DNA of 64,000 bases from Ga0077548 sp035440445 (GTDB lineage Bacteria; Pseudomonadota; Alphaproteobacteria; Rhizobiales; Xanthobacteraceae): contig DAORMJ010000015.1 of assembly GCA_035440445.1 (NCBI GenBank), positions 23,247 through 87,246 on the forward strand, given 5' to 3'. The position numbers and the translations under genes are program-made. The notes under the pieces were generated by a model. That model made no database searches. It was not told the origin of the DNA and saw only the letters and a list, made by a program, of their open reading frames with translations. Positions 52,238 through 59,711 of the stretch are shown here, in pieces. Numbering within the stretch: position 1 is the first letter of the stretch; every line of letters begins with the position of its first letter.

Positions 52238-53556
52238 AGTTTCAGGCCGCTGCCCGCGCCATTCGGGGCAGCAAGGATACGCAGGAAGATGCCTGGCGCG
52301 TCTATGACGCGAAAGGCGGCGATGCCGGGGAGATCGCGGCAAGCGACGCCGGCGTCACGCTCTCGGGCGGCGGTCTGCTTCTCGTCGCAGACGGGATCGG
52401 CGGCCATTACGGCGGCGACGTCGCGAGCCGCATCACGGCAGACGTCTTTGTCAAAACCTTCTTCGGCAATCCGGGCGAATGCGATGACCGCTTCACGGCT
52501 TCGCTGAACGCCGCCAATCAGGCGGTCGCGGCGGAGCAGGAGAAAGAGCCGGGGCTCAAAGACATGGGCGCGACGCTGGTCGCGGGACATGTGCATGACG
52601 GCGAACTGTGTTTCGTCAGCATCGGCGACTCGCTGATCCTGCGCTATCGCGACGACGAACTGCATCGCGTGAATGCCGATCACTCCTACATGGAGATTGC
52701 GGATCGCGAGGCGCTGGGCTCGGGCGATCCTGATCGCTGGCGCGATGTCATGACGCGCAAGGGCAGGGACTCGATCACGATCGCCGTGCTCGGGCGCGGG
52801 CTCGAGGATTTCGGTCACAAGCCGCAGATCGCGAGCCGCAAGATCTTGCCGGGCGATCTTCTGATCTTTTCGAGCGACGGGCTCGAAACGCTCACCATGG
52901 TGCAGATCCATAACTTCATCCGCGTGCTGTTGCCGCGCGGGGTCGGTGCTGTCGCGGACGGCCTCATCAAGGCAGTCGATGGCATCGGCAAGAACCGCAA
53001 CTATCAGGACAATGCGACGCTGATCGTTGCGCTCGCGGAAGATGCGCCCGCAGCGACGCGGCTGACCGGCGGCGAGCGCGAATCCGCAAAGACCGCGCCG
53101 GTGGTCTCTGCCTCTGCTCCTGCACCGGTGCAACCGGCTCCCGCGGCTGCTGCCGCGGCGGGACCTGAGCCTGCGAAGCCCGTGCCGGTGCAATCCGGCA
53201 GCATCAACGAGGCCGCTAAATCGGGACGCTGGTCGCCGGCGAAGCTCTTGCTCGGCATCGCAATCGGCCTGCTGGGTGTCGCAGCGGTTTTATTCGCGAC
53301 CGGCAAGTTCAACATGTTCCGCGCGAGTCAGGTGAAAGTGGAGGCGCCGGCTTCGGCTCCGGCTGCAGCGCCGGCCTCTGCACCTGCCGCGGCCCCAGCA
53401 CCGGCACCGGCTGCAGCGCCGCCGCCGCAGGAACGGAGTCTGCGTCCGCAGCCGGCGCTCACACCGGATACCGACTCGCCGCAGCGTCCGTCGCAGGGCA
53501 TCTCGCCCAATCAGGGCGGCGATCTGCAGCAACACCAACGTCACGCAGCGCGCTGA
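52234..53556 (+). CDS. Membrane-anchored PP2C-type Ser/Thr phosphatase
   Basis: A 440-residue protein. Residues 1-268 are a PP2C/PPM phosphatase domain: acidic metal residues at Glu18-Asp19 and Asp53 (VADGIGGHYGG), 'SIGDSLILRYRD' near 129, Asp215 (SSDGLE) and Asp259 (QDNATLIV). A Pro/Ala-rich linker, one membrane segment (337-356) and a highly repetitive Pro-Ala tail outside follow. It should remove phosphate from Ser/Thr residues, most simply those read by the FHA proteins of this cluster. ATGA junction with the previous gene. No partner kinase is encoded in the window. Confidence 0.92.
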   Translation: MKFQAAARAIRGSKDTQEDAWRVYDAKGGDAGEIAASDAGVTLSGGGLLLVADGIGGHYGGDVASRITADVFVKTFFGNPGECDDRFTASLNAANQAVAAEQEKEPGLKDMGATLVAGHVHDGELCFVSIGDSLILRYRDDELHRVNADHSYMEIADREALGSGDPDRWRDVMTRKGRDSITIAVLGRGLEDFGHKPQIASRKILPGDLLIFSSDGLETLTMVQIHNFIRVLLPRGVGAVADGLIKAVDGIGKNRNYQDNATLIVALAEDAPAATRLTGGERESAKTAPVVSASAPAPVQPAPAAAAAAGPEPAKPVPVQSGSINEAAKSGRWSPAKLLLGIAIGLLGVAAVLFATGKFNMFRASQVKVEAPASAPAAAPASAPAAAPAPAPAAAPPPQERSLRPQPALTPDTDSPQRPSQGISPNQGGDLQQHQRHAAR

Positions 53557-53569
53557 AATTTTCAGCGCG
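53549..53569 (+). terminator. Possible hairpin terminator at the end of the FHA cluster
   Basis: CGCGCTGAAA followed by one base and TTTCAGCGCG form a near-perfect inverted repeat that overlaps the phosphatase stop codon. The T-run after it is short (TTTCGTT), so it is a weak terminator or a message-stabilising hairpin. Confidence 0.45.
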
Positions 53570-53725
53570 TTTCGTTCGCCGCCGTTTCAAATGCGACGGC
53601 AATGCGGCGCTGCTCTTTCCTTGATCACACGCGCATACTCTTCGCGCGTTTTGCCGCGGAACGTTAATGCGGTGACGCCGTTGGTTTCCTGTTGCTGCAT
53701 TGCAGCGTAACAGGGGAATCCTTCG

Positions 53726-54841
53726 ATGAGAATCGCGCAAATCAGCCCGCTGATCGAAAGCACGCCGCCGAAGCTCTATGGCGGAACCGAACGCATGGTT
53801 TCCTGGCTTACCGAGGAACTCGTGCGGCAGGGACATGATGTCACGCTGTTTGCGAGCGGCGATTCCATCACCGATGCTAAGTTAGAGGCCTGTTGCCCGG
53901 AAGCGCTGCGGCTCGACCCGCGCGTCAAGGAAACCAATCCCTATTATTTCATCATGCTCGATGCGTTGCGCCGCCGCGCGCACGAGTTCGACGTGCTGCA
54001 TTTTCACATCGACTATTTTCATTATCCGCTGTTTCGCGAGATCGCGAACAAGACGCTGACGACGCTGCACGGACGGCAGGATACGCACGATCTCCAGCCG
54101 CTGCACAAAGCGTTTCCCGACATGCCGCTCGCGACGATTTCGAATTCACAGGCAAGTTTCATTCGCGGCCGCAACGTTGCCGGCACTGTACTGCACGGGC
54201 TGCCGGAAAATCTGTTCGCGCCCAATTACAATCCGAAGGGCGGCTATCTCGCTTTCCTCGGCCGCATGGCGCCGGACAAGCGACCCGATCGCGCGATTGA
54301 GATCGCCCGCAAACTCGGCGTGCCGCTGAAGATGGCGGCGAAGGTCGATGACGTCGATCGCGAATATTTCGAGCAGAAGATCAAGCCGATGCTCGAAGGA
54401 GACGGCGTCGAGTTCATCGGCGAGATCGGCGAAAAAGAAAAGCAGGCGTTTCTCGGCAATGCGCTGGCACTCTTGTTTCCAATCGACTGGCCGGAGCCGT
54501 TCGGTTTGGTGATGATCGAGGCCATGGCTTGCGGCACGCCGGTGCTGGCTTTTGCCGAAGGCTCGGTGCCGGAAGTGATCGACGATGGCGTGTCCGGCCT
54601 GATCGTCAATTCGGTCGCCGAAGCGGTCGCTGCTTATCCGGAGCTGATCGCGCTGGACCGCAAGCAAGTGCGCCGCACCTTCGATCAGCGTTTTACGGTC
54701 AAACGCATGGCCGAGGATTATGTCGCGCTCTACCGGAGCCTCCTCGCGAAGCAAGGCGAGAAAGCCGTGAATGGCAAGCCCTTGCGCCGTGGCGGCGGCG
54801 CGGAACGGCAAACCGGAATTGCGCTGACGCGCGAGGGTTAG
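53726..54841 (+). CDS. Family 4 glycosyltransferase
   Basis: A 371-residue GT-B retaining glycosyltransferase. 'KLYGGTERMVSWLTEELVRQGHDVTLFASGDS' (in part) opens the N-terminal domain and 'DWPEPFGLVMIEAMACGTPVLAF' with the Glu-x7-Glu pattern lies in the donor-binding half; 'LGRMAPDKRPDRAIEIA' is also typical. No signal peptide or membrane segment. It could make a surface polysaccharide or a soluble glucoside; homologues are often found alone. It is separated from the FHA cluster by a hairpin and 169 bases. Confidence 0.88.
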   Translation: MRIAQISPLIESTPPKLYGGTERMVSWLTEELVRQGHDVTLFASGDSITDAKLEACCPEALRLDPRVKETNPYYFIMLDALRRRAHEFDVLHFHIDYFHYPLFREIANKTLTTLHGRQDTHDLQPLHKAFPDMPLATISNSQASFIRGRNVAGTVLHGLPENLFAPNYNPKGGYLAFLGRMAPDKRPDRAIEIARKLGVPLKMAAKVDDVDREYFEQKIKPMLEGDGVEFIGEIGEKEKQAFLGNALALLFPIDWPEPFGLVMIEAMACGTPVLAFAEGSVPEVIDDGVSGLIVNSVAEAVAAYPELIALDRKQVRRTFDQRFTVKRMAEDYVALYRSLLAKQGEKAVNGKPLRRGGGAERQTGIALTREG

Positions 54842-54842
54842 A

Positions 54843-54942
54843 GCATGATCCCGAAAAGTGTGAAGCGGTTTTCGGGAAAGATCATGCGCAATCAATGCGC
54901 TAAAGCAGGATGATAATTCGAAGAAAAGTCATCCTGCTTTAG
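54843..54942. repeat. Compound palindromic repeat typical of Hyphomicrobiales
   Basis: Two adjacent hairpins. The first (54843-54887) has ends GCATGATC/GATCATGC and inner arms CCGAAAA/TTTTCGG; its core matches the riboswitch-borne repeats at 45078. The second (54900-54942) has a perfect 14-base stem, CTAAAGCAGGATGA with its complement, around a 15-base loop. It stands between the glycosyltransferase and ettA. Confidence 0.85.
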
Positions 54943-55024
54943 CCACCCATCCTTGCCGAAACTGCCTGGCCTCGCTACATAGCCGCCGAACTCCCATCAA
55001 CCCGAGAACGGAGCGCGGCGGCTC

Positions 55025-56680
55025 ATGGCCTCCTGGCAATATGTCTATCAGATGATCGGTCTGTCGAAGGCCTATCCCGGCGGGAAAAAGGTCCTCGACA
55101 ACGTTTATCTATCGTTTTACCCGAACGCGAAAATCGGCGTGCTCGGCGTCAACGGCGCGGGCAAGTCCACGCTCCTGCGCATCATGGCGGGTACTGACAA
55201 GGAGTATAGCGGCGAGGCTTTCGCCGCCGAGGGCGCGAAGATCGGCTATCTGGCGCAGGAGCCGCAGCTCGATCCTTCAAAGAACGTCCGCCAGAACGTG
55301 ATGATCGGTGTCGCGCACAAGCAGGCGCTCTTGGACCGCTACAACGAAATCGCCGCGAACTATTCCGACGAAACCGCGGACGAAATGGCGAAGTTGCAGG
55401 ACGAGATCGAAGCCAAGGGCTTGTGGGATCTCGATGCGCAGGTCGATCTCGCGATGGATGCGCTGCGTTGCCCGGACGACAATGCCGACGTCAACAATCT
55501 TTCCGGCGGTGAGAAGCGCCGCGTGGCGCTCTGCCAGTTGCTGCTCTCCGAGCCCGACATCCTGCTACTCGACGAGCCGACCAACCATCTCGACGCCGAA
55601 ACCGTGAACTGGCTCGAACAGTATCTGCGCAACTTCAAGGGTGCGGTGCTGATCGTGACGCACGATCGCTACTTCCTCGACAACGTGACGGGCTGGATTC
55701 TCGAACTCGACCGCGGCCGCGGCATTCCCTACGAGGGCAACTATTCCTCGTGGCTCGTGCAGAAGCAGAAGCGGCTCGAACAGGAAGGCCGCGAAGAAGA
55801 AGCGCGCCAGCGCGCGATCGAGCGCGAACGCGAATGGATTTCCTCCTCGCCGAAAGCGCGGCAGGCCAAGAGCAAGGCACGCTTCCAGCGCTACGATGAA
55901 CTGGTCGCGAAGCAGAACGACAAGGCGCCGACGACCGCGCAGATCATCATTCCGGTTGCGGAGCGTCTCGGCCAGAACGTGGTGGATGCCGAAAACCTCA
56001 CCAAGGGCTTCGGTGATTCATTGCTGATCGATAACCTGAACTTCAAGCTGCCGCCCGGCGGCATCGTCGGCGTGATCGGTCCGAACGGTGCCGGCAAGAC
56101 CACGCTGTTTCGCATGATCACGGGCCAGGAAAAGCCCGACAGCGGCGAGATCCGGATCGGCGAGAGCGTGAAGCTCGGTTACGTCGATCAGAGCCGCGAC
56201 TCGCTCGACGGCAACAAGAACGTCTGGGAGGAAATCTCCGGTGGCGACGAGATCATCAAGTTAGGCGCGCGCGAAATGCACAGCCGCGCCTATGTCTCGG
56301 CGTTCAACTTCAAGGGCGGCGACCAGCAGAAAAAGGTCGGCTCGCTCTCGGGCGGTGAACGCAACCGCGTTCACCTTGCGAAGATGCTGCGCTCGCACGC
56401 CAACGTGCTGTTGCTCGACGAACCGACCAACGACCTCGACGTCGATACGCTGCGCGCGCTCGAGGAAGCGATCGAGAATTTCGCCGGCTGCGCCGTCATC
56501 ATCAGCCACGATCGCTTCTTCCTCGATCGTATCGCGACGCATATCCTCGCGTTCGAAGGCGACAGCCATGTCGAATGGTTCGAAGGCAACTTCCAGGATT
56601 ACGAGGCGGACAAGAAGCGCCGCCTGGGCGCGGCTGCGGAAATTCCGCACCGGATCAAATACAAGAAGTTCGCGCGATAA
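55025..56680 (+). CDS. ettA: Energy-dependent translational throttle protein EttA (ABC-F)
   Basis: A 551-residue ABC-F protein with two ATPase domains: Walker A GVNGAGKST and signature LSGGEKRR in the first, GPNGAGKTT and LSGGERNR in the second. The linker between them is short and basic, and the N-terminus (MASWQYVYQMIGLSKAYPGGKKVL in part) and length match E. coli EttA (555). EttA binds the ribosomal E site and gates elongation by the ATP/ADP ratio. A single-gene unit closed by a strong terminator. Confidence 0.95.
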   Translation: MASWQYVYQMIGLSKAYPGGKKVLDNVYLSFYPNAKIGVLGVNGAGKSTLLRIMAGTDKEYSGEAFAAEGAKIGYLAQEPQLDPSKNVRQNVMIGVAHKQALLDRYNEIAANYSDETADEMAKLQDEIEAKGLWDLDAQVDLAMDALRCPDDNADVNNLSGGEKRRVALCQLLLSEPDILLLDEPTNHLDAETVNWLEQYLRNFKGAVLIVTHDRYFLDNVTGWILELDRGRGIPYEGNYSSWLVQKQKRLEQEGREEEARQRAIEREREWISSSPKARQAKSKARFQRYDELVAKQNDKAPTTAQIIIPVAERLGQNVVDAENLTKGFGDSLLIDNLNFKLPPGGIVGVIGPNGAGKTTLFRMITGQEKPDSGEIRIGESVKLGYVDQSRDSLDGNKNVWEEISGGDEIIKLGAREMHSRAYVSAFNFKGGDQQKKVGSLSGGERNRVHLAKMLRSHANVLLLDEPTNDLDVDTLRALEEAIENFAGCAVIISHDRFFLDRIATHILAFEGDSHVEWFEGNFQDYEADKKRRLGAAAEIPHRIKYKKFAR

Positions 56681-56683
56681 GAA

Positions 56684-56710
56684 AAAGCCCCGGTCTTCCG
56701 GGGCTTTATT
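56684..56710 (+). terminator. Rho-independent terminator after ettA
   Basis: AAAGCCCCGG, loop TCTT, CCGGGGCTTT: a perfect 10-base stem followed by a T-rich run, starting 3 bases after the ettA stop. Confidence 0.92.
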
Positions 56711-56730
56711 CTTGGAATGTAGTTCGCTTG

Positions 56731-56842
56731 ATAAATTCATGCGCTTACTAAACTTGTCATGCCCGCGCTTGTCGCGGGCATCTCGCTTAGGGACGCAGTG
56801 CCTTATAAATCGAGATGGCCGGGACGAGCCCGGCCATGACGA
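56731..56842. repeat. REP-like palindromic repeat, copy B
   Basis: Arms at 56753-56787 and 56811-56842 are partly complementary (CATCTCG with CGAGATG; CCGGCC-rich cores). Its left flank, TAAATTCATGCGCTTACTAA, matches that of copy A at 36542 apart from a few bases, so the mobile or amplified unit is longer than the hairpin itself. It lies between convergent ettA and the SGNH gene. Confidence 0.78.
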
Positions 56843-56859
56843 ATGTCGTAGGTGATTGT

Positions 56860-57642
56860 TCACCGCCGAACGGGCTGGCCCGCGAAGTGATAGTTCGGCT
56901 GCGTCGCCGTCCAGGCGATCGCGCCGGAAAGCGCTTCCGCCCAGCAGGCGTAGCTCCAGTCGTTCATGTGAAAGAGGTCCTGCGAGAGGAACGTCTCGAA
57001 CGGGAGCTTGCGCTGTTCGCGCCAGTCTTTCATCTGCGCCCAGCGGCGGAACACCGGCACGCCTTCCTCACGCGCGATCATGCGGATCAGTTCGACCATC
57101 GGCTCGGCGTCAGGATCCTTCAGCACCTTCGGCGCATATTGCGGATCGATGAGCACGACATCGGCGCCGATCGCGCGGAGGCGGCGCAGGCCGTCCCGCA
57201 TCACGTCGCCTTCCTTGGTGATGCCGTCGGAGTTCAAAAGCGCGTTGGTGCCGACCTGCCAGAGCACGAGGTCCGGTTTTACCGCCTTAATGTCCTGCTC
57301 GAAGCGGGCGAGCATCTGGCTATCGACCGCGCCGCTCATGCCGCGGTTGATCATGCGGAATTCGATGCCGGGGAAGCGTGTCTTGAGCTGCTTCAAGAGC
57401 TGGTTCGGGTAATTGTGATCGGCGGTGGTTGCGCCGACGCCGGCGGTCGAGGACGAGCCCATCGCGACGATCGTCACGGGCTCGCGGTTCGCGATGCGCT
57501 CGGTAACGCGGGACAGCGGTCCGGACAGGCGGGTGTATTCCGCGCTTGGCGAGCAGGGGATCGGCGGCACAGGATCGGCATTGGCGGCGGGTGCAAAGCC
57601 GAGCAGCATGCCCGCCACGATCAGGAGTTTGCGTGTGTTCAT
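56860..57642 (-). CDS. SGNH/GDSL-type periplasmic hydrolase
   Basis: A 260-residue protein with a signal peptide (residues 1-22, MNTRKLLIVAGMLLG...ANA). Catalytic blocks are complete: 'AMGSSSTAG' (Ser near 61-63), Gly in 'MINRGMSG', 'WQVGTNALL' (Asn) and 'DLFHMND' (Asp and His). It may add or remove acyl groups from a periplasmic glucan or other polysaccharide, working with the OpgC-like membrane protein two genes upstream. It is last of three coupled genes. Confidence 0.88.
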   Translation of the reverse strand: MNTRKLLIVAGMLLGFAPAANADPVPPIPCSPSAEYTRLSGPLSRVTERIANREPVTIVAMGSSSTAGVGATTADHNYPNQLLKQLKTRFPGIEFRMINRGMSGAVDSQMLARFEQDIKAVKPDLVLWQVGTNALLNSDGITKEGDVMRDGLRRLRAIGADVVLIDPQYAPKVLKDPDAEPMVELIRMIAREEGVPVFRRWAQMKDWREQRKLPFETFLSQDLFHMNDWSYACWAEALSGAIAWTATQPNYHFAGQPVRR

Positions 57643-58388
57643 TTGGGCAGCTTCGCAAGCTCCGAGAAAGAGGCCGCGCGCGAGACGAATTCGGCGAGCA
57701 GGCGGCCGAGGCAGCGGTGGACGGCTTCATAGGTGCCGTTGTTCTTGATCGCGTTGAAGTCGAACACTTCGTTCTCGCTCCAGTGCCGCATGATATCGTA
57801 GCGGTTGAACAGCGGCGTGTCGGAGTAGGAGGCAACGCGGCGAATGCGGTCGTTCAGCGCGCCGGCATTGGCGGCGAAGGAAAAGCGCGGGCTGTATTGC
57901 GGGTTGATCAGGATGACGTCCGCGCCGGATTTGCGAACGGTCTCGATGAAGGCTTCCAGCTTGCGCTCGTATTTGTCCGGATCGACGCCGGCAATCGCTT
58001 CCACGGTGCCGGTCTGGAAGATCACGAGACCGGGCTTATGCTTTTCCAGCGCGCGCGGAATTCCGGCCAGGATTTCCTTCAGCGTCTTGCGCGTTTCGGA
58101 ATGCACGGCGACGTTGATGTTGTAGCCGGGAAGCTGTTCTTTCAGCGCGGTTTCGAGAAACAGCGGATAGGTCTTCAGCTTGTCGCCGAGGCGGGTCTGC
58201 GACGGCGCGCTCGAGACAACGAGAATGTCGAGCGCTTTCGACGAGCGTAGCTTCAGCGCGGCGTGCGCGACCTTGAAATAGGGTTCGACATAGGCGTCCG
58301 GAGCCTCGCAGCTCACCGGCTGCGCGGATGCCATTCCGGCAGAGAGAAGGAGCGGGACAAGCACCGCTCCAATGGCCATGGCCCGCAT
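57639..58388 (-). CDS. SGNH-like periplasmic protein with degenerate active site
   Basis: A 249-residue protein with a signal peptide (MRAMAIGAVLVPLLLSAGMASAQ). Its overall sequence follows the SGNH neighbour ('LDILVVSSAPSQT', 'PGLVIFQTGTVEAI', 'GADVILINPQYSP'), but block III has Val instead of Asn and the Asp-x-x-His block is missing (DFNAIKNN). It is therefore probably not a hydrolase by the usual mechanism and may bind substrate or partner the next protein. ATG at 58388 follows AGGGGGG. Overlaps the downstream SGNH gene by 4 bases. Confidence 0.8.
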   Translation of the reverse strand: MRAMAIGAVLVPLLLSAGMASAQPVSCEAPDAYVEPYFKVAHAALKLRSSKALDILVVSSAPSQTRLGDKLKTYPLFLETALKEQLPGYNINVAVHSETRKTLKEILAGIPRALEKHKPGLVIFQTGTVEAIAGVDPDKYERKLEAFIETVRKSGADVILINPQYSPRFSFAANAGALNDRIRRVASYSDTPLFNRYDIMRHWSENEVFDFNAIKNNGTYEAVHRCLGRLLAEFVSRAASFSELAKLPK

Positions 58389-58420
58389 TGGGCCCCCCTG
58401 AGAGACGCACTGTGACGACA

Positions 58421-59593
58421 TTAGGTTGCCAAGGTCTTAGGCGCCCGGCTTTGCAGCCTTTTATACCACGTCATGACGGCTGCAAGCGCCACCATCGCCA
58501 GAATACCCCCAAGGCTAACGATGACCTGGAACCCGACCCGGGTCGAAACCTCGATCATCAGGATATGGGCGGTAAACGACAAAAAGACGCCTAAGCAAAA
58601 GATTTCAAGGGAATGCTCCCCGCAAATGATCAGCGGCTTGGCCCAGCGGTGCCGCAGAAAGGCGGCGTCGGCCGGGACGAAGCGAACCACCACGGCGGTC
58701 AGCAACAGAAAGTGAAGAAGGCGGAGCGGGCTCAGGTGGGTCTTGTCCAGCGGGAAGATCAGGAGCCAGTCCGGCCAGTCGAGGTTAATGGAGAGGTTCG
58801 CGGTCAGGTTGGTCGTCAGCTGGAGGCCGGCCGCCAGCAGCAGATAGAGCCCGGCCAGAATCATGAACCAGTTCGACCGCAGTATCTTGTCGATCTGGTG
58901 GACGCAGCCAATGCCGCACCAGGCCCCGATCACGAACAGGAATTGCCAGGCGAAGGGACTGAAAAACCAGACCTTGTCCTCGGGGTAGCCGGGCAGGTTC
59001 CAACCCTGCAGATAAGCGGCAACGTAGAAAATGAAGGAGAGGCCGAGCGTGATGTTCGGCGCCCGCAGCATCATCCAGAGGATCAGCGGGAAGAACAGCA
59101 TCAGCACGATGTAGAGCGGAAGCACGTCCACGTTCGCCGGCAGGAAGCGCAGAATCATGGCTTCCACGATCACGATTTCCGGCCGCTGCAGGAAGTGCAG
59201 CAGGTTCATTTCCTCGATGTAGAGCGGGTTTTCGAAGCGCGATGCGACCCAGGAAATCTGCGCCAGATAGATCATGAAGAGGAAGATGAAGGCGACGTAG
59301 ATCTGCCAGGCCCGCTTCAGGATGCGCGCGCTGCCGACCGTGAAGCCGCGATCGATCATCACGCGGCCATAGACGAAGGCGGCGGTATAGCCCGAGATGA
59401 AGACGAACATTTCGGCCGCGTCCGAGAAGCCGAAATTGCGCGTCGTGAACCAGCCGACGAAATTCGAGGGGATGTGGTTGAGGAAGATCAGCCACAGCGC
59501 GAGGCCGCGAAAGAAGTCGAGCCGCAGGTCACGGGCCTTCGGCGGTAGCGAGACACTGTCGGCTGGAATCGTCAGGCTCGGGACTGTGGTCAT
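58421..59593 (-). CDS. OpgC-like membrane acyltransferase
   Basis: A 390-residue inner-membrane protein with about ten hydrophobic segments. 'DLRLDFFRGLALWLIFLNHIPSN' (in part, near residue 22), 'FSDAAEMFVFISGYTAAFVYG' and 'GEHSLEIFCLGVFLSF' are the OpgC/acyltransferase-3 marks. OpgC-type proteins move succinyl or acetyl groups across the membrane to osmoregulated periplasmic glucans or capsular sugars. Together with the two secreted SGNH-type proteins it forms a likely acyl-transfer relay. ATG at 59593; the stop is 32 bases before the next start. Confidence 0.88.
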   Translation of the reverse strand: MTTVPSLTIPADSVSLPPKARDLRLDFFRGLALWLIFLNHIPSNFVGWFTTRNFGFSDAAEMFVFISGYTAAFVYGRVMIDRGFTVGSARILKRAWQIYVAFIFLFMIYLAQISWVASRFENPLYIEEMNLLHFLQRPEIVIVEAMILRFLPANVDVLPLYIVLMLFFPLILWMMLRAPNITLGLSFIFYVAAYLQGWNLPGYPEDKVWFFSPFAWQFLFVIGAWCGIGCVHQIDKILRSNWFMILAGLYLLLAAGLQLTTNLTANLSINLDWPDWLLIFPLDKTHLSPLRLLHFLLLTAVVVRFVPADAAFLRHRWAKPLIICGEHSLEIFCLGVFLSFTAHILMIEVSTRVGFQVIVSLGGILAMVALAAVMTWYKRLQSRAPKTLAT

Positions 59594-59690
59594 GGATGAA
59601 ACTTGCACTGGCCGCCGGAGCCGGAAAATACAGGACTCAGCGCACCTTACGCCAGCCCGGGGCGGTGCGCTTGCACAGCCGTATTTAATG

Positions 59691-59710
59691 ACATAAAGAT
59701 ATCCTTATGT
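59691..59710. promoter_or_regulatory. Palindromic operator, probably SahR-type
   Basis: ACATAAAGATATCCTTATGT, an inverted repeat symmetric except for one base pair. It ends one base before the preferred start of the ArsR-methyltransferase gene. ArsR-family SahR regulators of methionine-cycle genes act at AT-rich palindromes with a GATATC centre; autorepression of the regulator-metF-metH operon is the natural reading. The downstream neighbour genes make this likely but it is untested. Confidence 0.65.
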
Positions 59711-59711
59711 G

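Noticed and set aside
46547..53556. FHA/PP2C cluster as part of a type VI secretion system
   Set aside because: No tss, hcp, vgrG or clpV-type gene is in the window, and the set includes a redox enzyme and a VWA receptor not typical of those loci. A distant locus cannot be excluded.
53549..53569. Strong rho-independent terminator after the phosphatase gene
   Set aside because: The inverted repeat is good but overlaps the stop codon and lacks a solid T-run, so it is kept only as a low-confidence feature.
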